A DNA stretch of 64,000 nucleotides from the NCBI RefSeq assembly GCF_015277775.1, contig NZ_CP063849.1, positions 5,533,501 through 5,597,500 on the forward strand. The letters run 5' to 3'. This DNA comes from Paludibaculum fermentans (GTDB taxonomy: Bacteria; Acidobacteriota; Terriglobia; Bryobacterales; Bryobacteraceae). The position numbers and the translations under genes are program-made. Shown one piece after another: positions 57,325 to 64,000 of this stretch; the first letter of the stretch is position 1, and the number at the start of each line of letters is the position of its first letter. Under the pieces are notes generated by a model. That model ran no database searches. It was not told the origin of the DNA and was given only the letters and a program-made list of their open reading frames with translations.

Positions 57325-57349
57325 CCAAAAGGAGGTGTACCTCTTTTGG
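57325..57349. promoter_or_regulatory. Near-perfect hairpin in the gap upstream of the type III PKS operon
   Basis: CCAAAAGGAGG (57325-57335) and CCTCTTTTGG (57340-57349) pair around TGTA with a single bulged G. It sits about 45 nt upstream of the operon's first start codon and about 53 nt downstream of the CNNM gene stop (minus strand). It could be the CNNM terminator or an operator/attenuator for the operon. Confidence 0.45.
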
Positions 57350-57401
57350 GGTGGTCGCTCAACACCCAGCATTACTTCGGATGCACGGCACGTTACATCG
57401 G

Positions 57402-58760
57402 TTACGCAGCGGGGGGCTTTTCTGTACCCAATCGATCGATCTGAATTCTGGCCACGCGGTTGAAGTCCATCCGCGCCACGGTGAATCGCCGTCCATCGTA
57501 CTCGACGAAGTCCCCCGCACTGGGAATGCGGCCTAACCGGAACAGCAGGTAGCCCGCCACGGTTTCATAGGAATCGCCGGGCGGCAGCAGCACGCCGTAC
57601 TGGGTCTCCAGATCCCGCAGGCTGGTGGCTCCGTCAATCTCGAAGTCCTCGGTGTCTTCCGGCACGGGCGTCGCCGTCTGAAGATCGAACTCGTCCTCAA
57701 TCTCGCCGAAGATCTGCTCAAACACGTCTTCGATGGAAACCAACCCGCTGACGGTGCCGAACTCGTCCACCACCAGGGCCACGTGCGCATGCTTCTCACG
57801 CAGGTCGTCGAGCACCAGGTGCAGGGCGCGCGACTCGGGCACAATCGGGGCTTTGCGAACAATCCGGCTCAGCTTGAACGGCTCCACCGCTCTCCGCCGG
57901 GAGTTCGATTGGCGGCGCTGAGCCCAGAAATCCAACACGTCCTTCACATGGACGAAGCCAATCGGATTCTCCAGCGACTTCTGGCAGACAGGCAGCCGCG
58001 AATACCGGCTACCGCTCATGAGCTGGAGCACCTCGTCGATGTCCGCGTCCATCTCCACGGTCACCATCTGGTTGCGCGGCACCATCACCTGCCGCACGCT
58101 AAACTCCTGCAGGTCGATGATCCGGCTGATCGCCTCGCGCTCAAACTCAGTCAACTGGCCGGCCGAGTGGCTGGCCGCCACCACGAACTTCAGCTCTTCC
58201 GGCGAGTGCGCTCCGTGCTGGTGCCCATGCACGCCGATCAGGCGGGAGAAGATACCCGAGGCGCGCTCGATCACCCAGACAAATGGCTCGACGAGTTTGT
58301 AGAACACCAGCAGGACGGGGGCCACGATGATCGCCAGACGGTCCGACTTGTCAATGGCCACGTTTTTCGGCACGACTTCACCGAAAACCACGTGCGTGAA
58401 GGTCATGATCGCGAACGCGCACACCAGGCTCACGATGCGGATCACGGCTTCGGTAGCCGGCGTGCGCACAGCCGCGAACATCGTCAGCAGCATGCCGTCG
58501 AGCGTAGCCTCGCCCAGCCATCCCAGCGCCAGGCTGGCCAGCGTCAGTCCCACCTGGCTGACCGACAGCAGCCGCTCAGGGTTCGCCAGCAGGGACATGG
58601 CCGCGTGCGCACCCACCACGCCCTGATCCGCCATTTGCCTGAGCCGCGACGGCCGCACGGAAACAAGCGCCGTTTCAGCGGCCGCAAAGAAGCCGTTCAC
58701 GCCGATGATGATGAACATCAAGAGCAGGCGGTAGCCGTAGCTTGCTGATTGTTCTTCCAT
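57402..58760 (-). CDS. CNNM/CorC (TlyC)-family membrane protein with CBS pair
   Basis: 452 residues. A DUF21/CNNM transmembrane domain (about 10-185) has the family motif NGFFAAAETALVSVRPSRLR at 22-41 and HVVFGEVVPKNVAID at about 122-136. A CBS pair follows (SVRQVMVPRNQMVTVEMDAD, then AHVALVVDEFGTVSGLVSIE). A CorC_HlyC domain closes the protein (SYETVAGYLLFRLGRIPSAG). CNNM/CorC proteins mediate Mg2+/Na+ homeostasis, with Mg-ATP binding to the CBS domains. The older hemolysin name is historical. It is divergent from the penicillin acylase gene by about 50 nt. Confidence 0.93.
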   Translation of the reverse strand: MEEQSASYGYRLLLMFIIIGVNGFFAAAETALVSVRPSRLRQMADQGVVGAHAAMSLLANPERLLSVSQVGLTLASLALGWLGEATLDGMLLTMFAAVRTPATEAVIRIVSLVCAFAIMTFTHVVFGEVVPKNVAIDKSDRLAIIVAPVLLVFYKLVEPFVWVIERASGIFSRLIGVHGHQHGAHSPEELKFVVAASHSAGQLTEFEREAISRIIDLQEFSVRQVMVPRNQMVTVEMDADIDEVLQLMSGSRYSRLPVCQKSLENPIGFVHVKDVLDFWAQRRQSNSRRRAVEPFKLSRIVRKAPIVPESRALHLVLDDLREKHAHVALVVDEFGTVSGLVSIEDVFEQIFGEIEDEFDLQTATPVPEDTEDFEIDGATSLRDLETQYGVLLPPGDSYETVAGYLLFRLGRIPSAGDFVEYDGRRFTVARMDFNRVARIQIDRLGTEKPPAA

Positions 58761-58812
58761 GATTTAGCGGGGGTTCGCTCGCCGCGGTGGCCCTATGGGT
58801 ACCATTGTAGAG

Positions 58813-61017
58813 ATGTCGCGAATCCTGCGTGCCGTGAATGCCCTCATCCTCCTGCTTGTTTTGGCAGGACTGATAGGCGTGTACTGGTTTGTCTGGCGGC
58901 CCACCACCCAGACTTCCGGTGAAATTCCGGCGCCCACCGCCAAGCCGGTCCGCATCGTACGCGACAGCCTCGGCATCCCTCATATCTTCGCGGAGAATAT
59001 CGACGACGTGCTCTTCGCCCAGGGGTTCGCCACCGCCCAGGACCGGCTCTGGCAGATGGACACCCTGCGCCGCCTGGCCGCGGGTGAACTCAGCGAAATC
59101 ATCGGGAAATCCGGCCTGGAACTCGACCGCAAGGCGCGCAGGCTGCGCATGCGCCAGGTCTCCCAATTGTGGCTCAAGAATCTGCCGGCCAAGGATCGCG
59201 CCCTGCTGGCCGCCTACGCCCGCGGCGTCAATCATTACATCGAAACGAACCGTGGAAAATGGTCTCCGGAGTTCACGGTCCTGGGCTATCAGCCGCGCCC
59301 CTGGCTCATCTCCGACACGCTGCTCTGCGCCCTGCAGATGCACCGCACCCTGAGCGGCAACTGGGAGCAGGAAGCGCTCAAGGCCCGCATGCTGGCCCAC
59401 GGTGATCGCGATAAGGTGAACTTCCTCTTCCCGGAACGCGTTGGCGACGAACCCATGCCCGGCTCCAATGCCTGGGCGATCTCCGGAGCTCATACCACCA
59501 CCGGCAAGCCGGTCCTGGCCAACGACCCCCACCTGGAATGGAGCATGCCGTCCACCTGGTATGAGATCCAACTGCAGGCGCCGGGGCTCAACGTCACGGG
59601 CGCTTCCCTGCCCGGCGTCCCGGCAGTCGTCATCGGGCACAACGAGCGTATCGCCTGGGGCATCACCGCGCTCCAGTTCGACAACCAGGACCTCTATATC
59701 GAGAACATCGACCTGCGCACCGGAGCCTTCTCCTACAAGGGCCAAACCGGGCAGGCGCACCGCGAAGTGGAGCTCATCGCCGTCAAAGGCGACAAACCCG
59801 CCGAAGTGGTGATCTACACCACCCTGCACGGCCCCATCTTCCACTCCGAAGGCGATGTCCATATGGCCCTGCGCTGGGCCGCCGCTGCCAACAACCCGTT
59901 CGAGTTCCCGATGATCGACCTCAATCGCGCCCGGAACTGGACCGAGTTCCGCTCCGCCCTCAGCCGGCTCACCGGACCCAATATCAACGTGCTGTATGCC
60001 GATGTGGACGGGAATATCGGCTGGCAGGTCGCCGGCCGCCTGCCGCTGCGGAAGGGCTTCCGAGGCGACGTACCCCTAGACGGTGCCGGCGGAGCCCAGG
60101 AATGGGACGGCTTCGTTCCGTTTGACGAGCTTCCGTCTTACTACAACCCGAAATCCGGCATTCTGGTGAGCGCCAATCAGAACGGCTTCCCCCCGGACAC
60201 CCCCTACCAGGTGAGCGGCTTCTTCGCCTCCACCCATCGGGCCCGCCAGATCGAAGCCCGCCTCCTGTCCAGGCCCAAATGGAAGCCCGAGGAGATGCTG
60301 CGCATCCAGTCCGACGTCTATGCCAGCAGCCTCAAGTTTCTGGCCACCCAGGCGGTGCAGGCGGTGGACAAGCGCGGCGACCAGAACCCCATGGCCCGTG
60401 AGGGCGCGCAACTGCTGCGCGACTGGGATGGACAGATGAACCGCGAGAAAGCCGCGCCTGTGCTCGCTTCCCTGCTCTACCAGCACCTGCGGCGCTCCAT
60501 GGCCGATCGCGCCGCCCCGAAAGAGGGCGCCGACTACAAGCCTTACATCGCCCACAGCGTAGTGGAAAAACTGCTGCGGCAACGGCCCGCCGGCTGGTTC
60601 AACGACTACGACCTATGGCTCGCCACCTCGCTCGCCGACGCTGTCGAGGAAGGCAAACGGATGCAGGGCCGCAACACCGCGAAATGGCGCTATGGCGCGT
60701 TGAATCTGCTGACGCTGAAGCATCCCATCGCCTCGCTCGTACCAGGCATGGATTCCTTCTTCAACATCGGCCCATTGCCCCTGAACGGCTTCGGAACGAC
60801 CATCAACGCCACCAGCGAACGCATTGGCCCGTCCCTGCGTTTTGTCGCGGATACCAGCAACTGGGACGCCAGCCAGATGAACCTGACCGTGGGCGAGAGC
60901 GCGCATATCTTCAGCGGCCACTACAAGGATCAGTGGGAGCACTACTATACCGGGCGCAGCTTTCCTCTTGAGTTCGGCAACGTCAAGGCAACGGGTACCC
61001 TGACGCTTCGGCCGTAG
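58813..61017 (+). CDS. Penicillin acylase-family Ntn-hydrolase, membrane-anchored or exported
   Basis: 734 residues from the ATG at 58813; the ATG at 58795 would add six. An N-terminal hydrophobic segment (about 7-28) is a signal anchor. The alpha-chain part has GIPHIFAENIDDVLFAQGFA and TAQDRLWQMDTLRRLAAGEL. The spacer ends before the autocatalytic GSNAWAISG with Ser about 218 as the beta-chain nucleophile. LANDPHLEWSMPSTWYEI and MVLSANQNGF-like LVSANQNGF (about 465) complete the set. Family members hydrolyse acyl amides, including penicillins and acyl-homoserine lactones, so quorum-quenching or amide scavenging are possible. TACCAT (58800-58805) ends 7 nt before the ATG. Confidence 0.93.
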   Translation: MSRILRAVNALILLLVLAGLIGVYWFVWRPTTQTSGEIPAPTAKPVRIVRDSLGIPHIFAENIDDVLFAQGFATAQDRLWQMDTLRRLAAGELSEIIGKSGLELDRKARRLRMRQVSQLWLKNLPAKDRALLAAYARGVNHYIETNRGKWSPEFTVLGYQPRPWLISDTLLCALQMHRTLSGNWEQEALKARMLAHGDRDKVNFLFPERVGDEPMPGSNAWAISGAHTTTGKPVLANDPHLEWSMPSTWYEIQLQAPGLNVTGASLPGVPAVVIGHNERIAWGITALQFDNQDLYIENIDLRTGAFSYKGQTGQAHREVELIAVKGDKPAEVVIYTTLHGPIFHSEGDVHMALRWAAAANNPFEFPMIDLNRARNWTEFRSALSRLTGPNINVLYADVDGNIGWQVAGRLPLRKGFRGDVPLDGAGGAQEWDGFVPFDELPSYYNPKSGILVSANQNGFPPDTPYQVSGFFASTHRARQIEARLLSRPKWKPEEMLRIQSDVYASSLKFLATQAVQAVDKRGDQNPMAREGAQLLRDWDGQMNREKAAPVLASLLYQHLRRSMADRAAPKEGADYKPYIAHSVVEKLLRQRPAGWFNDYDLWLATSLADAVEEGKRMQGRNTAKWRYGALNLLTLKHPIASLVPGMDSFFNIGPLPLNGFGTTINATSERIGPSLRFVADTSNWDASQMNLTVGESAHIFSGHYKDQWEHYYTGRSFPLEFGNVKATGTLTLRP

Positions 61018-62182
61018 CCGCCGTGCCGTCACCGCGCCAGCGGTTGAACGCGGCACAGAACGCGAAGCCGGCCGCCAGCAGCGTCGCCCAAAGGAACGGC
61101 TGGCGGTAGCGGCTGTCGGCCTGGATGAAGTAGTACAACAACGGATAGACCATAAAGACCGTGACGAAAACCGGATGTCGCCGCAACAGGTACATGCCGG
61201 GCAGCGAAAGAATCGTCATGATCGAAAGCAGGGCGCCCCGCCAGGGCCGCTTGATGATACGGGGAAACCAGTACAGCCAGGCACGAGCCGCACTAAGCTG
61301 GAGGAACCGTTGCGGATGCGATGTGATCCATGCCCGAGCGCGGCGGCCCCGGTCGGCCATATACGCCGCCTCGCCCATCTGCTGGACGTCCTGCGCTTCG
61401 CTGAGGCTGAAATCCGGGTGATAGCGCAGCAGCGATGAGTTCTGGAACGTGTATGCCTGACTCTCGTCATTGTTGGAAACGTACAACTCCAACGGAAGGT
61501 TGTCCCGCAGGAAGAAGATCTTCCCAAAGGTTGTGTAGTTGCGGATGGTCCACGGAACACACGCCGCCACTAGCGTGAAGGAATAGATCGCTACCCATCG
61601 GCGCGGGGGCCGCTTCCACCAGAGCCAGCCTCCTAACAGCAGGATGCCCGAGGGGTTGACATGCAGGCTCAGTGCGCCCAGGAGAGCGGCCGGAACGGCG
61701 GACCACGCCGCGATGGGGATCAGCAGGCACACCAGAATCGTGACGGTTTGCAGGATGGTCTCAATTTGAACAGCCAGGGGGAAGAGAGGCACCACCAACA
61801 GTCCGGCTGCCACATACCCCGGCCTCCGGTCCCCCAGCAGCCGCAGCGAAACGAGAGGCAACAGCGCGAACTGCAGACCATGTAAGAAAACATGGAACAG
61901 CGCAAGGGGGATGGTGAGACGGACTTCATTGCCGAAAAGCCGGATGCCGCCGGCGACCAGCCACGGATAGAGAGGTGCGCAGTGGGCGGTGGGACCGGTG
62001 GGCAGAACCTGATAGGGATTCGAAAAGCCCTGCCCGGCCGCCAGGCTCCTCGCCACCGCCAGAGGCTCAAATCCCTGCCCCATCGAGGTATCCGGCATGA
62101 CTTCGATGTGCAGGATGGTCACCACGCAACCCACCAGCCAGAGGAGTAGAAATGACACGCGGGGGCTGAGTCGGGAGGGCAC
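60983..62182 (-). CDS. Polytopic GT-C-like membrane protein (glycosyltransferase 39-like)
   Basis: 399 residues from the GTG at 62182; a GTG nearby at 62158 is an alternative. About ten hydrophobic helices are visible. A first extracytoplasmic loop carries acidic residues (IEVMPDTSMGQGFEPLAVAR, about 26-45), and APLYPWLVAGGIRLFG lies at about 68, both recalling ArnT/PMT-type GT-C enzymes. VPWTIRNYTTFGKIFFLRDN and ASHPQRFLQLSAARAWLYWF-like ITSHPQRFLQLSAARAW (about 290) are typical of acidobacterial dolichyl-phosphate-mannose-like membrane proteins. The catalytic Asp is not secure. Its 3' end overlaps the penicillin acylase gene by 35 bp. Confidence 0.65.
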   Translation of the reverse strand: MPSRLSPRVSFLLLWLVGCVVTILHIEVMPDTSMGQGFEPLAVARSLAAGQGFSNPYQVLPTGPTAHCAPLYPWLVAGGIRLFGNEVRLTIPLALFHVFLHGLQFALLPLVSLRLLGDRRPGYVAAGLLVVPLFPLAVQIETILQTVTILVCLLIPIAAWSAVPAALLGALSLHVNPSGILLLGGWLWWKRPPRRWVAIYSFTLVAACVPWTIRNYTTFGKIFFLRDNLPLELYVSNNDESQAYTFQNSSLLRYHPDFSLSEAQDVQQMGEAAYMADRGRRARAWITSHPQRFLQLSAARAWLYWFPRIIKRPWRGALLSIMTILSLPGMYLLRRHPVFVTVFMVYPLLYYFIQADSRYRQPFLWATLLAAGFAFCAAFNRWRGDGTAATAEASGYPLP

Positions 62183-62300
62183 CGCCAGCTAGGCTACTAC
62201 ATCGCTGTGCCCCTCGTCAGCGGGAACGCTGGTCGAACACGGGAAGGCCCATACCCCACTGCTATACTCGATCTTATTCCGCTCGCTTCGGGAGATTATG

Positions 62301-64000
62301 ATGAGCCGCCCCACCGTCCTCCTGCTGACTCTCCTGCCCGTCCTCCTGCACGCCGAAATGACATACCAGAAGCCGCCGCAAGCCATCCTCGACGTCATGC
62401 ACGCGCCGGCTTCGCCCGTACCCTCCGTCAGCCCGGCCAAGACCCACATCCTCCTCATCCAACGCCAGCTTTATCCCTCCATTGCCGTGCTGGCCGCCCC
62501 GGTGCACCGCATCGCCGGCCTGCGGATCAATCCCGCCAACAACGGGCCGCACGCGCCGCTGGGCATGGCCACCGGGCTGGTCCTCAAGACGATCGATGGC
62601 GGCGCCGAGGTCAAGATCGCCACCCCACCCGGAGCCAGCCTCGACACCCCGGTCTGGAGCCCCGATGGCAAGTACTTCGCCGTCGCCAACTCCACCGCCA
62701 CCTCCATCGAACTCTACATCGGGTCCATCTCCAGCCCCATTCTCCGCAAAGTCCCTGGCGTTGTATTGAACGACACCATCGGCCAGCCGGTGATCTGGTT
62801 CTCCTCGAGCAAAGAGCTGCTCGTGCGCATGGTAGCCGCCGCCCGCGGACCCGCGCCCAGGCCGCCCGCCGCTCCGGCCGGCCCCAATGTCCAGGAATCC
62901 TCGGGCAACGCAGGCCCTGTCCGCACCTACCAGGACATGCTGAAGAGCCCTTACGACGAGAAGCTCTTCGACTACTACTGCACGGCGCAACTCGCCAGCG
63001 TCGATGTGGCCACAGGCCGCGTCACCCCCATCGGCAAACCCGGCATCTTCTCCTCCGTCGCACCCGCGCCCGACGGCAAACACCTGCTGGTCGCCCGCAT
63101 CCAGAAGCCTTATTCATACCTCCACGCTTACCCGGACTTCCCGCGGGAAACCGAGGTCTGGGACCGCTCCGGCCGCACCGTCTACCAGGTCTTCAGCCAT
63201 CCACTCGAAGACACCGTACCCATTGAGGGCGTCCCCACCGGCCGCCGCAACATCGGCTGGCGGCCCACCGAAGGAGCCACACTGATGTGGTGGGAAGCCC
63301 TGGACGGAGGCGATCCGAAAGCCAAGGCGCCCTTCCGCGACAAGCTCATGATGCTGCGCGCGCCGTTCACCGGACATCCGGTGGAAGTGTTCAAAACCCA
63401 GCACCGCGCCCGCGGCCTGATGTATGGCGAAAGCGGCGGGCTGGCCCTGGTCAGCGACTACGATCGCGACCGCCGCTGGCTGCAAATGTTCCGCATCTAC
63501 CTGGACGATCCGTCCGCCCAAGCGAAGCTGGTCTCCAGCCGCAATGCCCAGGATCGCTACAAAGACCCCGGCCTGCCCCTGCTCAAGCGCCTGCCCACAG
63601 GCGGCATGGTGCTGCAGCAGAGCGGCGACTATGTCTTCCTCTCCGGCACCGGCGCCACACCACAGGGCGACCGCCCGTTCCTGGATCGCATGAATCTCAA
63701 GACCTGGGAGACCGAGCGCCTGTTCCGCGCCGGCGAGCAAGGCTACGAAACCGTCGTGGGGCTGCTCAATGCCGAGGGCACCCGCTTCCTCACCAGCTAC
63801 GAGACGCCCAACACGCCGCCCAATCTGTTCATCCGGCAAAAGGATAGCGAAGACCGCGTCGCCGTCACCCACTTCCAGGACCCCACGCCCATCCTGCGCA
63901 AGATCAAGCGTCAACTCGTCACCTACAAGCGCGACGACGGCGTCCAGCTCTCCTTCACGCTCTTTCTGCCGCCAGACTACCACCCGGGCCAGCGTCTGCC
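62301..64000 (+). CDS. S9-family peptidase (prolyl oligopeptidase-like), 3' end cut by window
   Basis: At least 566 residues remain in frame to the window edge. The ATG at 62301 is preferred over 62298 because GGGAGA lies 5 nt upstream. A signal peptide (RPTVLLLTLLPVLLHA) is followed by a propeller, with VWSPDGKYFAVANSTATSIE near residue 115 and SVAPAPDGKHLLVARIQKP near 250. The last visible part, LVTYKRDDGVQLSFTLFLPP with DYHPGQRLP, is the usual junction into the hydrolase domain, so the catalytic Ser-Asp-His lie beyond the window. It is probably a secreted dipeptidyl or oligopeptidase paralogous to that at 25860. I see no stop codon in this frame. Confidence 0.9.
   Translation, partial: MSRPTVLLLTLLPVLLHAEMTYQKPPQAILDVMHAPASPVPSVSPAKTHILLIQRQLYPSIAVLAAPVHRIAGLRINPANNGPHAPLGMATGLVLKTIDGGAEVKIATPPGASLDTPVWSPDGKYFAVANSTATSIELYIGSISSPILRKVPGVVLNDTIGQPVIWFSSSKELLVRMVAAARGPAPRPPAAPAGPNVQESSGNAGPVRTYQDMLKSPYDEKLFDYYCTAQLASVDVATGRVTPIGKPGIFSSVAPAPDGKHLLVARIQKPYSYLHAYPDFPRETEVWDRSGRTVYQVFSHPLEDTVPIEGVPTGRRNIGWRPTEGATLMWWEALDGGDPKAKAPFRDKLMMLRAPFTGHPVEVFKTQHRARGLMYGESGGLALVSDYDRDRRWLQMFRIYLDDPSAQAKLVSSRNAQDRYKDPGLPLLKRLPTGGMVLQQSGDYVFLSGTGATPQGDRPFLDRMNLKTWETERLFRAGEQGYETVVGLLNAEGTRFLTSYETPNTPPNLFIRQKDSEDRVAVTHFQDPTPILRKIKRQLVTYKRDDGVQLSFTLFLPPDYHPGQRL

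Overview
The window looks like a chromosomal segment of a GC-rich Acidobacteriota bacterium, most likely of the Solibacter/Bryobacter type. This is inferred from gene content: a PSD1-type (DUF1549/DUF1553) cytochrome protein, an Oar-like TonB-dependent receptor with an N-terminal carboxypeptidase-regulatory-like domain, an orphan MacB/FtsX permease of the acidobacterial duplicated (ADOP) type, SBBP/Asp-box propeller proteins, and many secreted beta-propellers and S9 peptidases. I see no insertion sequence, prophage, CRISPR array, rRNA or integrase. The DNA reads as ordinary, densely coding chromosome with short operons, frequent 1-4 bp stop/start overlaps and several convergent 3'-end overlaps.

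Layout. 1-6.8 kb: a truncated DUF1549/1553 protein, a secreted propeller, a coupled pair (membrane-anchored peptidoglycan amidase and actin-fold ATPase) and a LolA-like secreted protein. 6.7-12.2 kb: CPBP protease, trans-sulfuration PLP enzyme, small HTH protein, DinB and cupin proteins, GalU, TPR protein, 7Fe ferredoxin. 12.3-16.5 kb: a YtrA-type GntR regulator, a 48-residue membrane peptide and a slipin; then a PRC-barrel/MgtE_N/CBS protein overlapping a divergent Nramp-family transporter. 16.5-25.8 kb: DUF5995, glycosylasparaginase, AroA, two soluble histidine kinases, a LolA-like protein, an ankyrin protein, citrate synthase. 25.8-33.6 kb: S9 peptidase, GNAT, sugar isomerase/epimerase, SDR, GH51 arabinofuranosidase, tRNA-Leu(UAA). 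33.7-42 kb: hemerythrin, an S55 peptidase plus propeller operon, and a three-gene sugar-acid catabolic operon (DHDPS-family lyase, ACS-type MFS transporter, enolase-superfamily dehydratase). 42-51 kb: ADOP permease, SixA-like phosphatase, Oar-like receptor, Asp-box/SBBP protein.

51-58.8 kb holds the most distinctive locus, a minus-strand operon with gaps of 1-15 nt or a 4-bp overlap: TPR protein, type III polyketide synthase, FAD-dependent oxidoreductase, YceI-family lipid-binding protein, acyl carrier protein and FabF-like ketosynthase. It looks like a dedicated pathway for an alkyl-pyrone, resorcinol or quinone lipid with its own acyl-chain supply. 57.4-64 kb: CNNM/CorC-type membrane protein, penicillin acylase-family Ntn hydrolase, polytopic GT-C-like protein and a truncated S9 peptidase.

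Regulatory signals visible by eye include several factor-independent terminators, four palindromic operator candidates, a tandem-hairpin intergenic element, and a set of genes whose -10-like hexamer lies 6-8 nt before an ATG that has no Shine-Dalgarno sequence (leaderless candidates).
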